A DNA stretch of 64,000 bases from Paracoccus haematequi (GCF_900631945.1 NZ_UZWE01000029.1:124001-188000); one strand, 5' to 3'; shown: positions 45,216 to 54,173, counted from the stretch's first letter. Notes: generated by a model not told the origin, from the letters alone. Made by a program: numbers and translations.

Positions 45216-45988
45216 TGGACGGATCGGCTGTGACCATGCCGCTGCTGGCGGTCCAGGGGCTGACGAAACGATACGGCCCGCGCATCGGCTGCGCCGATGT
45301 CGGCTTCGAGCTGTGGCCGGGCGAGGTGCTGGGCATCGTCGGCGAAAGCGGTTCGGGCAAATCGACGCTGCTGTCCTGCCTGGCCGGGATGCAGCACCCC
45401 GACGAAGGGTCGATCCTGTGGGACGGCCGCGACGTGCTGGATTTTTCCGAGGCCGAACGCCGCCGCCTGCTGCGCGGCGACTGGGCCTATGTCCACCAGA
45501 ACCCGCGCGACGGGCTGCGCATGGGCGTCAGCGCCGGGGGCAATGTGGGGGAACTGCTGATGGCCGTGGGTCAGCGCCACTATGGCGCGATCCGCGACAC
45601 CGCGACCGACTGGCTGGGCCGGGTCGAGATCGCGGCGGAACGCATCGACGACCGCCCCTCGGCCTTTTCCGGGGGGATGCAGCAGCGCCTGCAGATCGCC
45701 CGCAACCTGGTCACCGGGCCGCGGCTGGTCTTCATGGACGAACCGACCGGGGGGCTGGATGTCAGCGTGCAGGCGCGGCTGCTGGATCTGCTGCGCGGGC
45801 TGGTGCGCGATCTGGGTCTGTCGGTGGTGATCGTCACCCATGACCTGGCCGTGGTGCGGCTGCTGGCCGACCGGCTGATGGTGATGAAATCGGGCCGTGT
45901 GGTCGAAACCGGCCTGACCGACCAGGTGCTGGACGATCCGCAGCACGCCTATACCCAGCTTCTCGTGTCATCCGTTTTGCAGGTGTAA
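45215..45988 (+). CDS. phnK: C-P lyase ABC-type subunit PhnK
   Basis: A 257-aa ABC ATPase that docks on the C-P lyase core rather than a membrane permease. Walker [10 protein letters not shown], signature [15 protein letters not shown] and Walker [11 protein letters not shown] are intact, and the [12 protein letters not shown] stretch is specific to PhnK. The ATG at 45215 shares its A with the phnJ stop and has GGAGG 6 bp upstream. Followed by phnL after 4 bp. Confidence 0.92.
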   Translation: MDGSAVTMPLLAVQGLTKRYGPRIGCADVGFELWPGEVLGIVGESGSGKSTLLSCLAGMQHPDEGSILWDGRDVLDFSEAERRRLLRGDWAYVHQNPRDGLRMGVSAGGNVGELLMAVGQRHYGAIRDTATDWLGRVEIAAERIDDRPSAFSGGMQQRLQIARNLVTGPRLVFMDEPTGGLDVSVQARLLDLLRGLVRDLGLSVVIVTHDLAVVRLLADRLMVMKSGRVVETGLTDQVLDDPQHAYTQLLVSSVLQV

Positions 45989-45992
45989 CGCC

Positions 45993-46676
45993 ATGATCCG
46001 TATTGAAAACCTGTCCAAGACCTTCACCCTGCACAATCAGGGCGGCACCATCCTGCGGGTGATGGAGGGGGCGTCGCTGGCCGTCGCGCCCGGCGAATGC
46101 GTGGGCCTGACCGGGCAATCGGGGTCGGGCAAATCGACGCTGATGCGGATGATCCACGGCAATTACCTGGCGGCCTCGGGCCTGCTGGAGGTCGCCGGTC
46201 TGGACATCGTGACGGCCCAGCCGCGCCAGATCGTCGCGCTGCGCCGCGACACGCTGGGCTATGTCAGCCAGTTCCTGCGCGTCGTCCCCCGAGTCCCGAC
46301 CATCGAGGTCGTGGCCGAACCGCTGCTGCGCCTGGGCGTCGCGCCCGATGCCGCCCGCGCCCGCGCGGCCGACCTGCTGGCGCGCCTGAACATCCCCGAA
46401 CGGCTGTGGGGCCTGTCGCCCACCACCTTTTCCGGCGGCGAGCAGCAGCGGGTGAACATCGCGCGCGGCTTCGCCCATGCCTTCCCGGTGATGCTGCTGG
46501 ACGAACCCACCGCCAGCCTGGACGCCGCCAACCGCGAGGTCGTGCTGACCCTCATCGAGGAAGCCAAGGCGCGCGGCGCCGCGATCCTGGGCATCTTCCA
46601 TGACGAGGGCGCGCGCGACCGCGTCTGCGACCGGCTGGTCGATGTGACGCGCTTCACGCCGGGGCTTGCGGCATGA
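45993..46676 (+). CDS. phnL: C-P lyase ABC-type subunit PhnL
   Basis: A 227-aa ABC ATPase of the C-P lyase machinery. Motifs are Walker [10 protein letters not shown] near residue 41, signature [15 protein letters not shown] near 147 and Walker [11 protein letters not shown] near 169. [17 protein letters not shown] and [14 protein letters not shown] are typical of PhnL. It works with PhnI in forming the ribose-triphosphate phosphonate. The stop overlaps the phnN start (ATGA). Confidence 0.92.
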   Translation: MIRIENLSKTFTLHNQGGTILRVMEGASLAVAPGECVGLTGQSGSGKSTLMRMIHGNYLAASGLLEVAGLDIVTAQPRQIVALRRDTLGYVSQFLRVVPRVPTIEVVAEPLLRLGVAPDAARARAADLLARLNIPERLWGLSPTTFSGGEQQRVNIARGFAHAFPVMLLDEPTASLDAANREVVLTLIEEAKARGAAILGIFHDEGARDRVCDRLVDVTRFTPGLAA

Positions 46677-47203
46677 CGCGCGTGGTCGCCGTCGTCGGGC
46701 CTTCGGGCGCGGGCAAGGACACGCTGATGGCGCTGGCCTGCGCCGCAAGCCCCGACATCCGCGCCGCGCGCCGGGTCATCACCCGTCCGGCCGAGGCCGG
46801 GGGCGAGGATTTCGACGGCGTGACCGAGGCCGAATTCGCCCGCCGCCTGGCTGCGGGCGATTTTGCGCTGCATTGGCGGGCGCATGGGCTGGGCTATGGC
46901 ATTCCCACCGCCGAACTGACGGGCGCGGGCACCGTGCTGATGAACCTGTCGCGCGCCGTGCTGGCCGAGGCCGTGGCGCGCATTCCCGGCCTGACCGTGC
47001 TGCTGGTCACCGCCCCGCCCCAGGTGCTGGCCGCACGGCTGGCGGGCCGGGCGCGCGAGACCGCCGCCGATCAGGCCCGGCGGCTGGACCGGGCCGGTTT
47101 CGCCCTGCCGGATGGCATCCCCTTCCGCACGGTCCTGAACGACGGGCTGCCCCAGCAGGGTCTGGCGCGGTTCCTGGACGCGCTTCAGCCGGTCAGGGCA
47201 TAG
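46673..47203 (+). CDS. phnN: Ribose 1,5-bisphosphate phosphokinase PhnN
   Basis: A 176-aa kinase that converts ribose 1,5-bisphosphate to PRPP, returning the ribose part of the C-P lyase product to metabolism. The P-loop is [10 protein letters not shown] at residues 9-18, and [15 protein letters not shown] near 33 matches the guanylate-kinase-like PhnN family. It ends the phnG-phnN operon. Its last 19 bp overlap the convergent DUF1045 gene. Confidence 0.9.
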   Translation: MTRVVAVVGPSGAGKDTLMALACAASPDIRAARRVITRPAEAGGEDFDGVTEAEFARRLAAGDFALHWRAHGLGYGIPTAELTGAGTVLMNLSRAVLAEAVARIPGLTVLLVTAPPQVLAARLAGRARETAADQARRLDRAGFALPDGIPFRTVLNDGLPQQGLARFLDALQPVRA

Positions 47204-47856
47204 CGATGGATCAGGCGGAACGGACCGTCGGCAGGCTCTCCGAACAGGCACAGATCCTCGATCGCGAAGGGGCGCGGCAGGACCGGGGCGAAATGCGCCG
47301 CCAGCACCTGCTGCGCCCGCGCGGCCATGTCAGGGTCCAGCCGGTCGGTCAGGGTCAGATGAAAGCGGAACTCCTCCATCACGAAGGGATAGCCCCAGCG
47401 GTCCAGCAGCCCGCGCTGCCGTTCGGTCAGCCGTTCGGGACGGCGGCGGGCGATCTCGGCCTGGGTCAGCGGCGCACGCAGCGGATCGAGGACGCGCACC
47501 ACCTCGGCCCCCAACCGCTGCAAGGCGGCGGCGTCGCCTTCGGGCACAAGCGCCAGGAAACCGTCCAGATTGGCGATCCGCAGCCCCGGCAGGGCCACGG
47601 GCATCAGCGCCGCCGCCAGATCGGACAGCGCCGCGTCCAGATCGTCGGGGGTGGCACCCTCGGCCAGCCGGAAGGGCGGCTTGATCGTGCCGTGAAAGCC
47701 GTATCGGCGGGGCTCCTGCGTGATCTGCGCTGCGGGCAGGCCCAGGTCCGGCTGGCCAAGCGTCTGGCCGGTGGCGGGATCGCCGCCCAGCCAGCGATGC
47801 GCCAGATCGGCGAAGGCGCCGGGGCGCGGAGCGTAATAGATGGCAAAGCGTTTCAT
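47185..47856 (-). CDS. DUF1045 phosphonate-operon protein, 2H-phosphoesterase-like
   Basis: A 223-aa protein of the DUF1045 group, which is repeatedly found in phosphonate loci. It begins MKRFAIYYAPRPGAFADL and carries two His-x-Thr motifs, FHGTIKPP near residue 54 and FHLTLT near 166, the layout of the 2H phosphoesterase superfamily. A cyclic ribose phosphodiesterase role in C-P lyase metabolism is an attractive guess, because no phnP is in the window. An in-frame ATG at 47865 is an alternative start; neither has a clear ribosome site. It diverges from phnM, with a Pho box between them. Confidence 0.78.
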   Translation of the reverse strand: MKRFAIYYAPRPGAFADLAHRWLGGDPATGQTLGQPDLGLPAAQITQEPRRYGFHGTIKPPFRLAEGATPDDLDAALSDLAAALMPVALPGLRIANLDGFLALVPEGDAAALQRLGAEVVRVLDPLRAPLTQAEIARRRPERLTERQRGLLDRWGYPFVMEEFRFHLTLTDRLDPDMAARAQQVLAAHFAPVLPRPFAIEDLCLFGEPADGPFRLIHRYALTG

Positions 47857-47885
47857 GTCGGTCATGATGGCCGACTATCCCGGAA

Positions 47886-47903
47886 CTGTCACACTGCTGT
47901 GAC
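47886..47903 (+). promoter_or_regulatory. Pho box between the DUF1045 gene and phnM
   Basis: CTGTCAC (47886-47892), four bases, CTGTGAC (47897-47903): close to the PhoB consensus with exact 11-bp spacing. The same stretch, extended to 47905, is an 8-bp inverted repeat (CTGTCACA and TGTGACAG), so it could serve both divergent genes. It is about 30 bp from the DUF1045 start and 55 bp from phnM. Confidence 0.65.
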
Positions 47904-47957
47904 AGCGCCGTGGCAAGCGGCGCGATCACGGGCCGACGACACAGACAGGACAGACAG

Positions 47958-49100
47958 ATGACCGACACGATCCTTTCCAACGCCACCCTGGTCCTGCCGG
48001 ACGAGGTGATCCGGGGCAGCCTGCGCCTGTCAGATGGCCGCATCGCGGAAATCGCCCCAGGCGCCTCCGTGACGCCTGGGGCGGTGGATTGCGCGGGCGA
48101 TCTGGTCATGCCCGGCCTGGTCGAGCTGCATACCGACAACCTGGAACGCCACCTGCAACCGCGCCCCAAGGTCGAATGGCCGCATCAGGCGGCGATCGTG
48201 GCGCATGACGCGGAACTGGCCTCGACCGGGATCACCACCGTCTTCGACGCGCTGCGGGTCGGGTCGGTCTTCACCAGCAGCAATGTGGGTTATGGCGAAT
48301 ATGCCCGCGCGCTGGCGACCGAAATCCTGGATCTGCGCGCGCAGGGGGCGCTGCGGATCAGCCATTTCCTGCATCTGCGGGCCGAGATCTGTTCGGAAAC
48401 CCTGGTCGAGGAGATGGCCAAGTTCGGTCCCGAGGATCGCATCGGCATCGTCAGCCTGATGGACCACACCCCCGGCCAGCGGCAGTTCCGCGACGTGACG
48501 AAGCTGCGCGACTATGTGATGGGCAAGCGCGGCCTGTCCGATGCCGAATTCGACGCCCATGTTGAAAGCCAGCAGGCGCTGAGCGAAAGGCTGGGCGCGC
48601 TGCACGAGGCGACGGCGGTGGCCGAGGCGCGCCGCTATGGCGCGGTGCTGGCCAGCCATGACGACACCACGGCCGATCAGGTGGCGGTCTCCGCCGCCCA
48701 CGGCGTGCAGGTCGCCGAATTCCCGACCACGGCCGAGGCCGCGCGGGCCTGCCGCGACCGGGGCATCGCGGTGATGATGGGGGCGCCGAACCTGATCCGG
48801 GGCGGATCGCATTCCGGCAATGTCGCGGCGCATGACCTGGCCGAGACCGGGCATCTGGACATCCTGTCGTCGGATTATGTCCCGTCATCCCTGCTGACGG
48901 CGGCGCTGATGCTGGGCGATCTGTGGGGCGACGTTCCCCGCGGCGTGGCAGCGGTGACATCCGCGCCCGCCCAGGCCGTCGGGCTGTCCGACCGGGGATC
49001 GCTGCGCCCCGGCGCCCGCGCGGACGTGATCCGGGTGGCGCGGCTGGGCAAGGCTGGGGCGGTGCGCGGGGTCTGGGTGCAGGGCAACCGCGTCGCCTGA
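47958..49100 (+). CDS. phnM: Alpha-D-ribose 1-methylphosphonate 5-triphosphate diphosphatase PhnM
   Basis: A 380-aa amidohydrolase-fold enzyme that removes pyrophosphate from the ribose-triphosphate phosphonate to give the substrate of PhnJ. Signatures are MPGLVELHTDNLERHLQPRPKVEWP near residue 52, with metal-binding His, SHFLHLRAEI near 136, SLMDHTPGQRQFRD near 172, LASHDDTT near 235 and MGAPNLIRGGSHSGN near 275. AGGA precedes the ATG at 47958. It is separated from phnN by the opposing DUF1045 gene and has its own Pho-box promoter. Confidence 0.93.
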   Translation: MTDTILSNATLVLPDEVIRGSLRLSDGRIAEIAPGASVTPGAVDCAGDLVMPGLVELHTDNLERHLQPRPKVEWPHQAAIVAHDAELASTGITTVFDALRVGSVFTSSNVGYGEYARALATEILDLRAQGALRISHFLHLRAEICSETLVEEMAKFGPEDRIGIVSLMDHTPGQRQFRDVTKLRDYVMGKRGLSDAEFDAHVESQQALSERLGALHEATAVAEARRYGAVLASHDDTTADQVAVSAAHGVQVAEFPTTAEAARACRDRGIAVMMGAPNLIRGGSHSGNVAAHDLAETGHLDILSSDYVPSSLLTAALMLGDLWGDVPRGVAAVTSAPAQAVGLSDRGSLRPGARADVIRVARLGKAGAVRGVWVQGNRVA

Positions 49101-49146
49101 CGGCGCGTCGCCCGCAGGCTATCCGCAGCATTACCGGCCTGTCATC

Positions 49147-49171
49147 TTTCCCGCCTCTCGAAAGCGGGAAA
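49147..49171. repeat. Inverted repeat downstream of phnM
   Basis: TTTCCCGC (49147-49154) and GCGGGAAA (49164-49171) form a perfect 8-bp stem with a 9-nt loop, 47 bp after the phnM stop. It could be a weak terminator. No T tract follows on the plus strand. Confidence 0.4.
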
Positions 49172-49181
49172 GGACACGTCC

Positions 49182-49355
49182 ATGACCGGCACCGCAATGC
49201 CGACACCCTGTCCCCGCTTGAGGCCTTGGCGATCCCAGGTCGCGGCCGGGGCCGCCGCGATCCTGGAAGGCTGGGCGCCGGTGATCCGGCGTCCCGAGTT
49301 TGCCGACAGCACCGCGAATTTCGCCACCTATCTGGCGTTTCGCCGCCAGGACATC
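49182..49355 (+). pseudogene. N-terminal fragment resembling an atypical pyruvate kinase
   Basis: The frame starting at ATG 49182 reads VAAGAAAILEGWAPVIRRPE and then FADSTANFATYLAFRRQDI, which recalls the helical N-terminal region of long pyruvate-kinase-like proteins of Rhodobacteraceae. The likeness stops at about 49355, after which no frame continues it. No other part of such an enzyme is present. The remaining DNA up to the cobO stop at 49509 shows no gene. Confidence 0.3.
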
Positions 49356-49508
49356 TCAACAAGAAGACACCGCAGCGTCGGCCTCTGCAAAGCTGGGATG
49401 CGGATGCGGGATCGTCCTTGCGCCCGGCGCCTTACAGCGCGCCGATGCGTTCGGGGATCCGTTCGGTGCGTCGCGGCGGCCGAGGGGGGACCGGCCCCGC
49501 GCGACCGT

Positions 49509-50117
49509 TCAGAATTCGACGCCCTTCTGGGCCTTCACGCCGTCGCGGAACGGGTGCTTCAGCAGCGTCATTTCCGTGACCAGATCGGCGGCCTCGATCA
49601 GTTCGGCCTTGGCGTTGCGGCCGGTCAGGCACACATGGGTCATGGCGGGCTTCCGGGTCAGCAGGAAATCGACCACCTCGTCGATGTCCAGATAGTCGTA
49701 GCGCAGCGCGATGTTGATCTCGTCCAGCAGCACGAAGCGGATCTGCGGGTCGAGGATCTGCCGTTTCGCGATCTCCCAGCCGTGGCGCGCGGCGGCGATG
49801 TCGCGGTCCCGGTCCTGGGTTTCCCAGGTGAAGCCCTCGCCCGAGACGAAGAACCGGCAGTCCTGGGCGAAATGCTGCTCCAGCAGGCTGCGTTCGCCGG
49901 TTTCCCAACTGCCCTTGATGAACTGGACCACCGCGCAGGGCATCCGATGGGCGATGCAGCGCATGATCATGCCGAAGCCGGACGACGACTTGCCCTTGCC
50001 CGCGCCGGTATGGACGATGACCAGGCCCCGCTCCTGGGTCTTGGTCCGCATCATCCTGTCGCGGGCGGCCTTGATCCGCTTCATCTTCTCGGCATGGCGA
50101 AGGGCGTCGTCGTCCAT
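49509..50117 (-). CDS. cobO: Corrinoid adenosyltransferase
   Basis: A 202-aa CobO/BtuR-type enzyme that transfers the adenosyl group of ATP to cobalt in corrinoids. The P-loop is HTGAGKGKSSSGFG at about residues 36-49. VVQFIKGSWETGER near 63, FTWETQDRDRD near 95, VLLDEINIALRYDY near 128 and LTGRNAKAELIEAADLVTEM near 158 are all typical. GAGGAG lies 7 bp before the ATG at 50117. It stands alone, 13 kb from the other B12 genes. I looked for a cobalamin riboswitch upstream and saw no convincing B12 box. Confidence 0.9.
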   Translation of the reverse strand: MDDDALRHAEKMKRIKAARDRMMRTKTQERGLVIVHTGAGKGKSSSGFGMIMRCIAHRMPCAVVQFIKGSWETGERSLLEQHFAQDCRFFVSGEGFTWETQDRDRDIAAARHGWEIAKRQILDPQIRFVLLDEINIALRYDYLDIDEVVDFLLTRKPAMTHVCLTGRNAKAELIEAADLVTEMTLLKHPFRDGVKAQKGVEF

Positions 50118-50262
50118 GGATCGGCTCCTCGGATGTGGCGGGCGGCTGGCGGCCGTCCTAGCAGAGGAACAGGAGATATGCGAGGCCCCGCCCGAGGCTC
50201 CCCATGTTCCATCCCTAAAAGTTTCTATTGCCGGGCAGGAGGTTAAGCGGTCCACGCTTGTC

Positions 50263-50505
50263 ATGAGCAAGCGAGACAAGCGATACTTCTGGTTGAGCGC
50301 GCAACAGCTGCGGCGACTTCGGCCCTTCTTTCCCAAGCTGCGGGGCGCTCGATCTGACGACTGAAAAGGGCTGAGCGGGATCATGATGATGTCCCCTGGG
50401 ATGGTTGTATCTGGCGGTAGGCCTTGCGCTTTGGTGCGGGCCGGGCTGATCAGTCTCGGGATCGAGGCCTCGTCCCGCAAGGCCATTCCAAGGCGGCGGG
50501 TGGAA
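50263..50505 (+). mobile_element. Remnant of an IS5-type transposase gene
   Basis: From the ATG at 50263, RYFWLSAQQLRRLRPFFPKL is the start of an IS5-group transposase, ending at a stop at 50362. The family word that should follow survives as KGLSGIM just beyond that stop. Further on, VRAGLISLGIEASSRKAIPR resembles a segment from much later in such transposases, so most of the gene is deleted. No terminal repeats could be recognised. Confidence 0.55.
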
Positions 50506-50523
50506 ACAGCGTTTCCGTTCCGG

Positions 50524-51246
50524 CTAGTCGGCGTTCAGCATCTTCAGCCGGGTCGCCAGGGCGCTGCGGATATGGTCGCGGGCAGCAAGTTCGGCGGCGT
50601 CGGGATCATGGGCGGCGATGGCGTCCAGGATGCGGCGGTGCTCGGCGGCGGCAGGCCCGGCGCGGCCGCTGACCGAAAAGGTCGTGGCCCCCAGCAGCGC
50701 CAGGAAATCCTGCAACTCTTCCAGCGGGCTGTGGAAGAAGCGGTTGCGGACGGACCCGGCGATGGCCTCGTGGAACTTCTTGTTCAGGCGCGCGCATTCG
50801 GCCACGTCGGCGGTGCCTTCGAACGCGGCCTGCAGATCGGTCAGCAGCGCGATTTCCGCGCCGGTGGCGTTTTCGGCGGCGAAGCGGGCGGCGGTGCCCT
50901 CCATGATCTCGCGCATCTGGTAAAGCTCGAACACCTCGGCCCGGTCCAGCCTGCGGATCATCAGCCCGCGCCCGCCCGACACCTCCAGCAGGCGGCGTTC
51001 CAGCATCCGGCGCAACGCGTCGCGCACCGGCGTGCGGCTGACCGAGAAATGCTCGGCGATTTCCTCTTCCCGCAGGCGGTCGCCGGGCTGGAAGATTCCC
51101 TGGCGCAGCGCCTGGCGCAGCACCGAAAAGACCGCATCGCCCAGGCCCGCGCCCCTGGTGCCCGTCACCGCATCGGGACGGATCGCGGTCAGCCGGGACG
51201 GGCCGTGGTCGGGACGGATGGTCATGCGCGCAGCCTCGTTCTTCAT
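50524..51246 (-). CDS. GntR-family regulator (FCD domain)
   Basis: A 240-aa regulator. Residues 35-100 hold the GntR winged helix (FQPGDRLREEEIAEHFSVSR and TPVRDALRRMLERRLLE). Residues 110-230 are an all-helical FCD ligand domain, with Arg, His and Asp positions that usually bind a metal and a carboxylic acid. It diverges from the ABC-TcuAB operon, and a 12-bp palindrome sits between them. A carboxylate-responsive repressor of that operon is the simplest reading. Confidence 0.83.
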   Translation of the reverse strand: MKNEAARMTIRPDHGPSRLTAIRPDAVTGTRGAGLGDAVFSVLRQALRQGIFQPGDRLREEEIAEHFSVSRTPVRDALRRMLERRLLEVSGGRGLMIRRLDRAEVFELYQMREIMEGTAARFAAENATGAEIALLTDLQAAFEGTADVAECARLNKKFHEAIAGSVRNRFFHSPLEELQDFLALLGATTFSVSGRAGPAAAEHRRILDAIAAHDPDAAELAARDHIRSALATRLKMLNAD

Positions 51247-51307
51247 GTCCGGTCAGGATAGGGGCGCGAAAAGGGAAAGGCCACCGTCCAGAATTTTATT
51301 GCTTTTT

Positions 51308-51319
51308 ATTGTATACAAT
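51308..51319 (+). promoter_or_regulatory. Probable GntR operator
   Basis: ATTGTATACAAT is a perfect 12-bp palindrome of the TNGTATACNA type bound by FCD-family GntR regulators. It lies in the divergent gap, 62 bp from the regulator start and 64 bp from the binding-protein start, in an AT-rich patch that should hold both promoters. Confidence 0.65.
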
Positions 51320-51382
51320 AATATCCAATAAAAACGAGAGCCAGATTCCGATTCGACCCCGCTTTCGCCAGGGAGGAAGTCC

Positions 51383-52496
51383 ATGAAGACGCTGAATGAA
51401 ACGGCCGTGCGCCGTCTGCTTTTGCCTGCCCTTTTGCTGGCCGCGCCCGTCGCGGCCTGGGCCGAGATTCCGGCGGGCTATCCCGCCGATTACGCCGATA
51501 TTCTGGCCGCTGCCGAGGCCGAAGGCTCGGTCGTGATCTATGCCAATACCGAACATGCCGCGGTCGAGCCGATCCTGGCCGATTTCCAGAAGGCGTTCCC
51601 GAAGATTCGCGCCGACTATATCGAGATCAAGGCCGCCGACCTGTTCAGCCGCGTCAGCAGCGAAGCCGCCGCCGGGGCGCTGAAGGCCGACATCGTCTGG
51701 TCCTCGGCGATGGATCTGCAATACCAGATGGTCGAGGACGGAATCGCCGCCGAATACGCCTCGCCCGAGAAGGGATCGATTCCCGACTGGGCGTCCGACG
51801 GCGACCGCATCTATGCCACCACCTACGAACCCGTGGTGATGGTCTATAACAGCAAGGTCATCCCCGAGAGCGAAATGCCCGACACCCGCGCGGGCCTGGC
51901 CGCCTGGCTGACCGAAAACCGCGACGCCATGGCGGGCAAGGTCGCCACCTATGACCCCGAGCGGTCGGGCCTGGGCTTCTTTGCCGTGAACGAGGATGCC
52001 AAGCACGGCGACGACCTGTGGCCGCTGGTCACGGCCTTCGGCGCGGTGGATGCCAAGTTCTACACCTCGACCGGGACGATGCTGGAAAAGATCAGCGCGG
52101 GCGAACATGCCATCGGCTATAACATCGTCGGTCCCTATGCCTATCTGCGGGCGGAACGCGACCCGAACGTCAAGGTCGTGGTGCCGCAGGATTATGCCGT
52201 GGTGCTGTCGCGGCTGGCGATCATCACCGAACAGGCGGACCATCCCCATGCCGCGCGGGTGTTCCTGGACTATCTGCTGTCCAAGCGCGGCCAGACGGTC
52301 GTCGGCAACGAGGCGCATCTGTTCGCCATCCGCCCCGATGTCGAGGGCAAGGCGACCATCGCCGGCCTGACCGCCGAGAACGGCGACCGGCTGAAACCCG
52401 TGGCCATCGGTCCCGAACTGCTGGATGCGATCCAGCCGATGGAACGGCTGGCCTTCTTCCGCAAATGGGGCCGACGCGTTGAAGGCGGGGCGATAA
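51383..52496 (+). CDS. ABC transporter binding protein with an apparent 3' frameshift
   Basis: A periplasmic binding protein of about 370 aa with a signal peptide ending AAWAE and the mature start IPAGYPADYADILAAAEAEG. The fold is that of the FbpA-like/polyamine group (VVIYANTEHAAVEP, YNIVGPYAYL). As written, its frame runs past the expected end into the permease gene for another 450 codons. Removing one C near 52471 turns RKWGRRVEG into RKWGDALKAGR followed by TAA at 52494-52496, just before the permease ATG at 52500. This is either a real one-base insertion or a sequencing error. The coordinates given assume the shift. Being linked to TcuAB, the ligand may be a tricarboxylate. Confidence 0.75.
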
Positions 52497-52499
52497 GCC

Positions 52500-54173
52500 A
52501 TGCGCAGCGATTTCTGGCGCAACAACGTCGTCCTGCTGACGGCGCTGTTCATCCTGGCCCCGGTCGGGCTGATCCTGTGGCAAAGCTTCCTGACCGACGC
52601 CTTCTTCAGCGCGCGGGCCAGGACCACCGCGGAGACCTATGGCTTCGTGCTGGGCGATCCGGGGTTCCGCGACGCCCTGCTGAACACCGTCATCCTGTCG
52701 GCGGGCATGGTTCTGATCGCGGTTCCGCTGGGGTCGCTGCTGGCCTTCCTGATGGTCAGGACCGACATGCCTGGCCGCAAGTGGATCGAACCGGCGATCT
52801 TCCTGCCGCTGTTCATGTCGCCCATGGTCCTGGCCTTCGGCTATATCGTGTCGATCGGGCCGTCGGGCTTCTGGTCGGTCTGGTGGCAGCAACTGTTCGG
52901 CGGCGCGCCGTTCTGGAACGTCTATTCCATGCCGATGCTGGTCCTTGTGGTCGCGCTGACCCATGTGCCGCATGTCTATATCTATGTCTCGACCGCGCTG
53001 CGCACCGTCCCCTCGGATCTGGAGGAGGCGGCCCGCGTCGCCGGAGGCTCTCCGCTGACGGTGGCGATGCGGGTCACGCTGCCGCTGGTCTGGCCGTCCA
53101 TCGCGGTCAGCGCGGTGCTGGTGGCCTTTCTGGGGTTCGAGCTGTTCGGCCTGCCTTATGTGCTGGGCGACCAGGACGGGCGGCTGGTGCTGGCGACCTA
53201 TCTTTACAAGTTCAACACCCTGCTGGGGCGGCCCGCCTATCAGCTGATGGCGGTGGTGGTGATCTTCATCATGCTGGTGACGCTGCCGCTGGTGATGCTG
53301 CAACGGCGGATGCTGCGGTCGGCGCAGCGTTATTCCACCATCGGCGGCAAGGCCGCGCGCGCCCATCCCATCCCGCTGGGACCGTGGAAATGGGTGGCCC
53401 TGGCGGGGGTGCTGATCTGGCTTTACGCGGTCGTGCTGCTGCCCCTGTCGGGCGTCGCGCTGCGGTCCTTCGTCACCACCTGGGGTCCGCTGGTCGCGAT
53501 CCGCGACGTGCTGACGCTGGACAACTATCACAAGCTGGCCGACCTGCCGCTGATCCGCCGGTCCATCGTCAACACGCTGATCCTGGCCTTCGCGGGCGGT
53601 TTCGCATCGCTCTGCGTCTATGCGGTGATCGGGCTGGCGTCGCATCGTTCGAAGGCGAAAAGCACCAAGGCGCTGGATTTCCTGGTGCTGCTGCCGCGCG
53701 CCATGCCGGGGATCGTCGCCGGTCTGGTGGTGTTCTGGATCTTCCTGTTCGTGCCGGTGCTGAAGCCCTGGGTTGCCTCGCTGGTGGCGATGTGGGTCGC
53801 CTATACGCTGGTCTGGCTGCCCTTCGGGTTGCGGCTTGTGTCCAATTCCTTCGGCCAGGTCGGGCGCGAGCTTGAGGAGGCCGCCCATGTCGCCGGGGCG
53901 GGTCAGGCCCGCGTCGCCCGCGACGTGATCCTGCCGCTGGCCCGGCACGGCCTGCTGGCCGCCTGGCTTCTGGCCTTCCTGCTGTATGCCCGCGAATATT
54001 CCACCGGCATCTTCCTGATGGGCCAGGGCAACGAGGTGATGGGCACCATGCTCGTCAGCCTGTGGAACGGCGGCAATATCGACGTGGCCTCGTCCCTGGC
54101 CGTGGTCAACACCCTTGTCATCGCGGGCGGCATCGCGCTGGCCCTGCGCTTCGGAGTGCGTCTTGATGCCTGA
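52500..54173 (+). CDS. ABC transporter permease (two fused halves)
   Basis: A 557-aa inner-membrane permease with about 12 helices and two binding-protein-dependent permease domains. The ATPase-contact loops are EEAARVAGGSPLTVAMRVTL near residue 176 and EEAAHVAGAGQARVARDVIL near 460. Architecture matches FbpB-type importers. The ATG is at 52500, 3 bp after the repaired stop of the binding-protein gene, and the 3' end overlaps the ATPase by 8 bp. Confidence 0.82.
   Translation: MRSDFWRNNVVLLTALFILAPVGLILWQSFLTDAFFSARARTTAETYGFVLGDPGFRDALLNTVILSAGMVLIAVPLGSLLAFLMVRTDMPGRKWIEPAIFLPLFMSPMVLAFGYIVSIGPSGFWSVWWQQLFGGAPFWNVYSMPMLVLVVALTHVPHVYIYVSTALRTVPSDLEEAARVAGGSPLTVAMRVTLPLVWPSIAVSAVLVAFLGFELFGLPYVLGDQDGRLVLATYLYKFNTLLGRPAYQLMAVVVIFIMLVTLPLVMLQRRMLRSAQRYSTIGGKAARAHPIPLGPWKWVALAGVLIWLYAVVLLPLSGVALRSFVTTWGPLVAIRDVLTLDNYHKLADLPLIRRSIVNTLILAFAGGFASLCVYAVIGLASHRSKAKSTKALDFLVLLPRAMPGIVAGLVVFWIFLFVPVLKPWVASLVAMWVAYTLVWLPFGLRLVSNSFGQVGRELEEAAHVAGAGQARVARDVILPLARHGLLAAWLLAFLLYAREYSTGIFLMGQGNEVMGTMLVSLWNGGNIDVASSLAVVNTLVIAGGIALALRFGVRLDA

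Noticed and set aside
50118-50262. Cobalamin riboswitch upstream of cobO
   Set aside because: I found no B12-box-like sequence or the expected long structured leader; a covariance scan would decide.
52497-53875. A C-terminal domain of the TcuAB-linked binding protein encoded by the long read-through frame
   Set aside because: The sequence is an out-of-frame reading of the permease gene; a one-base correction gives a normal protein end.
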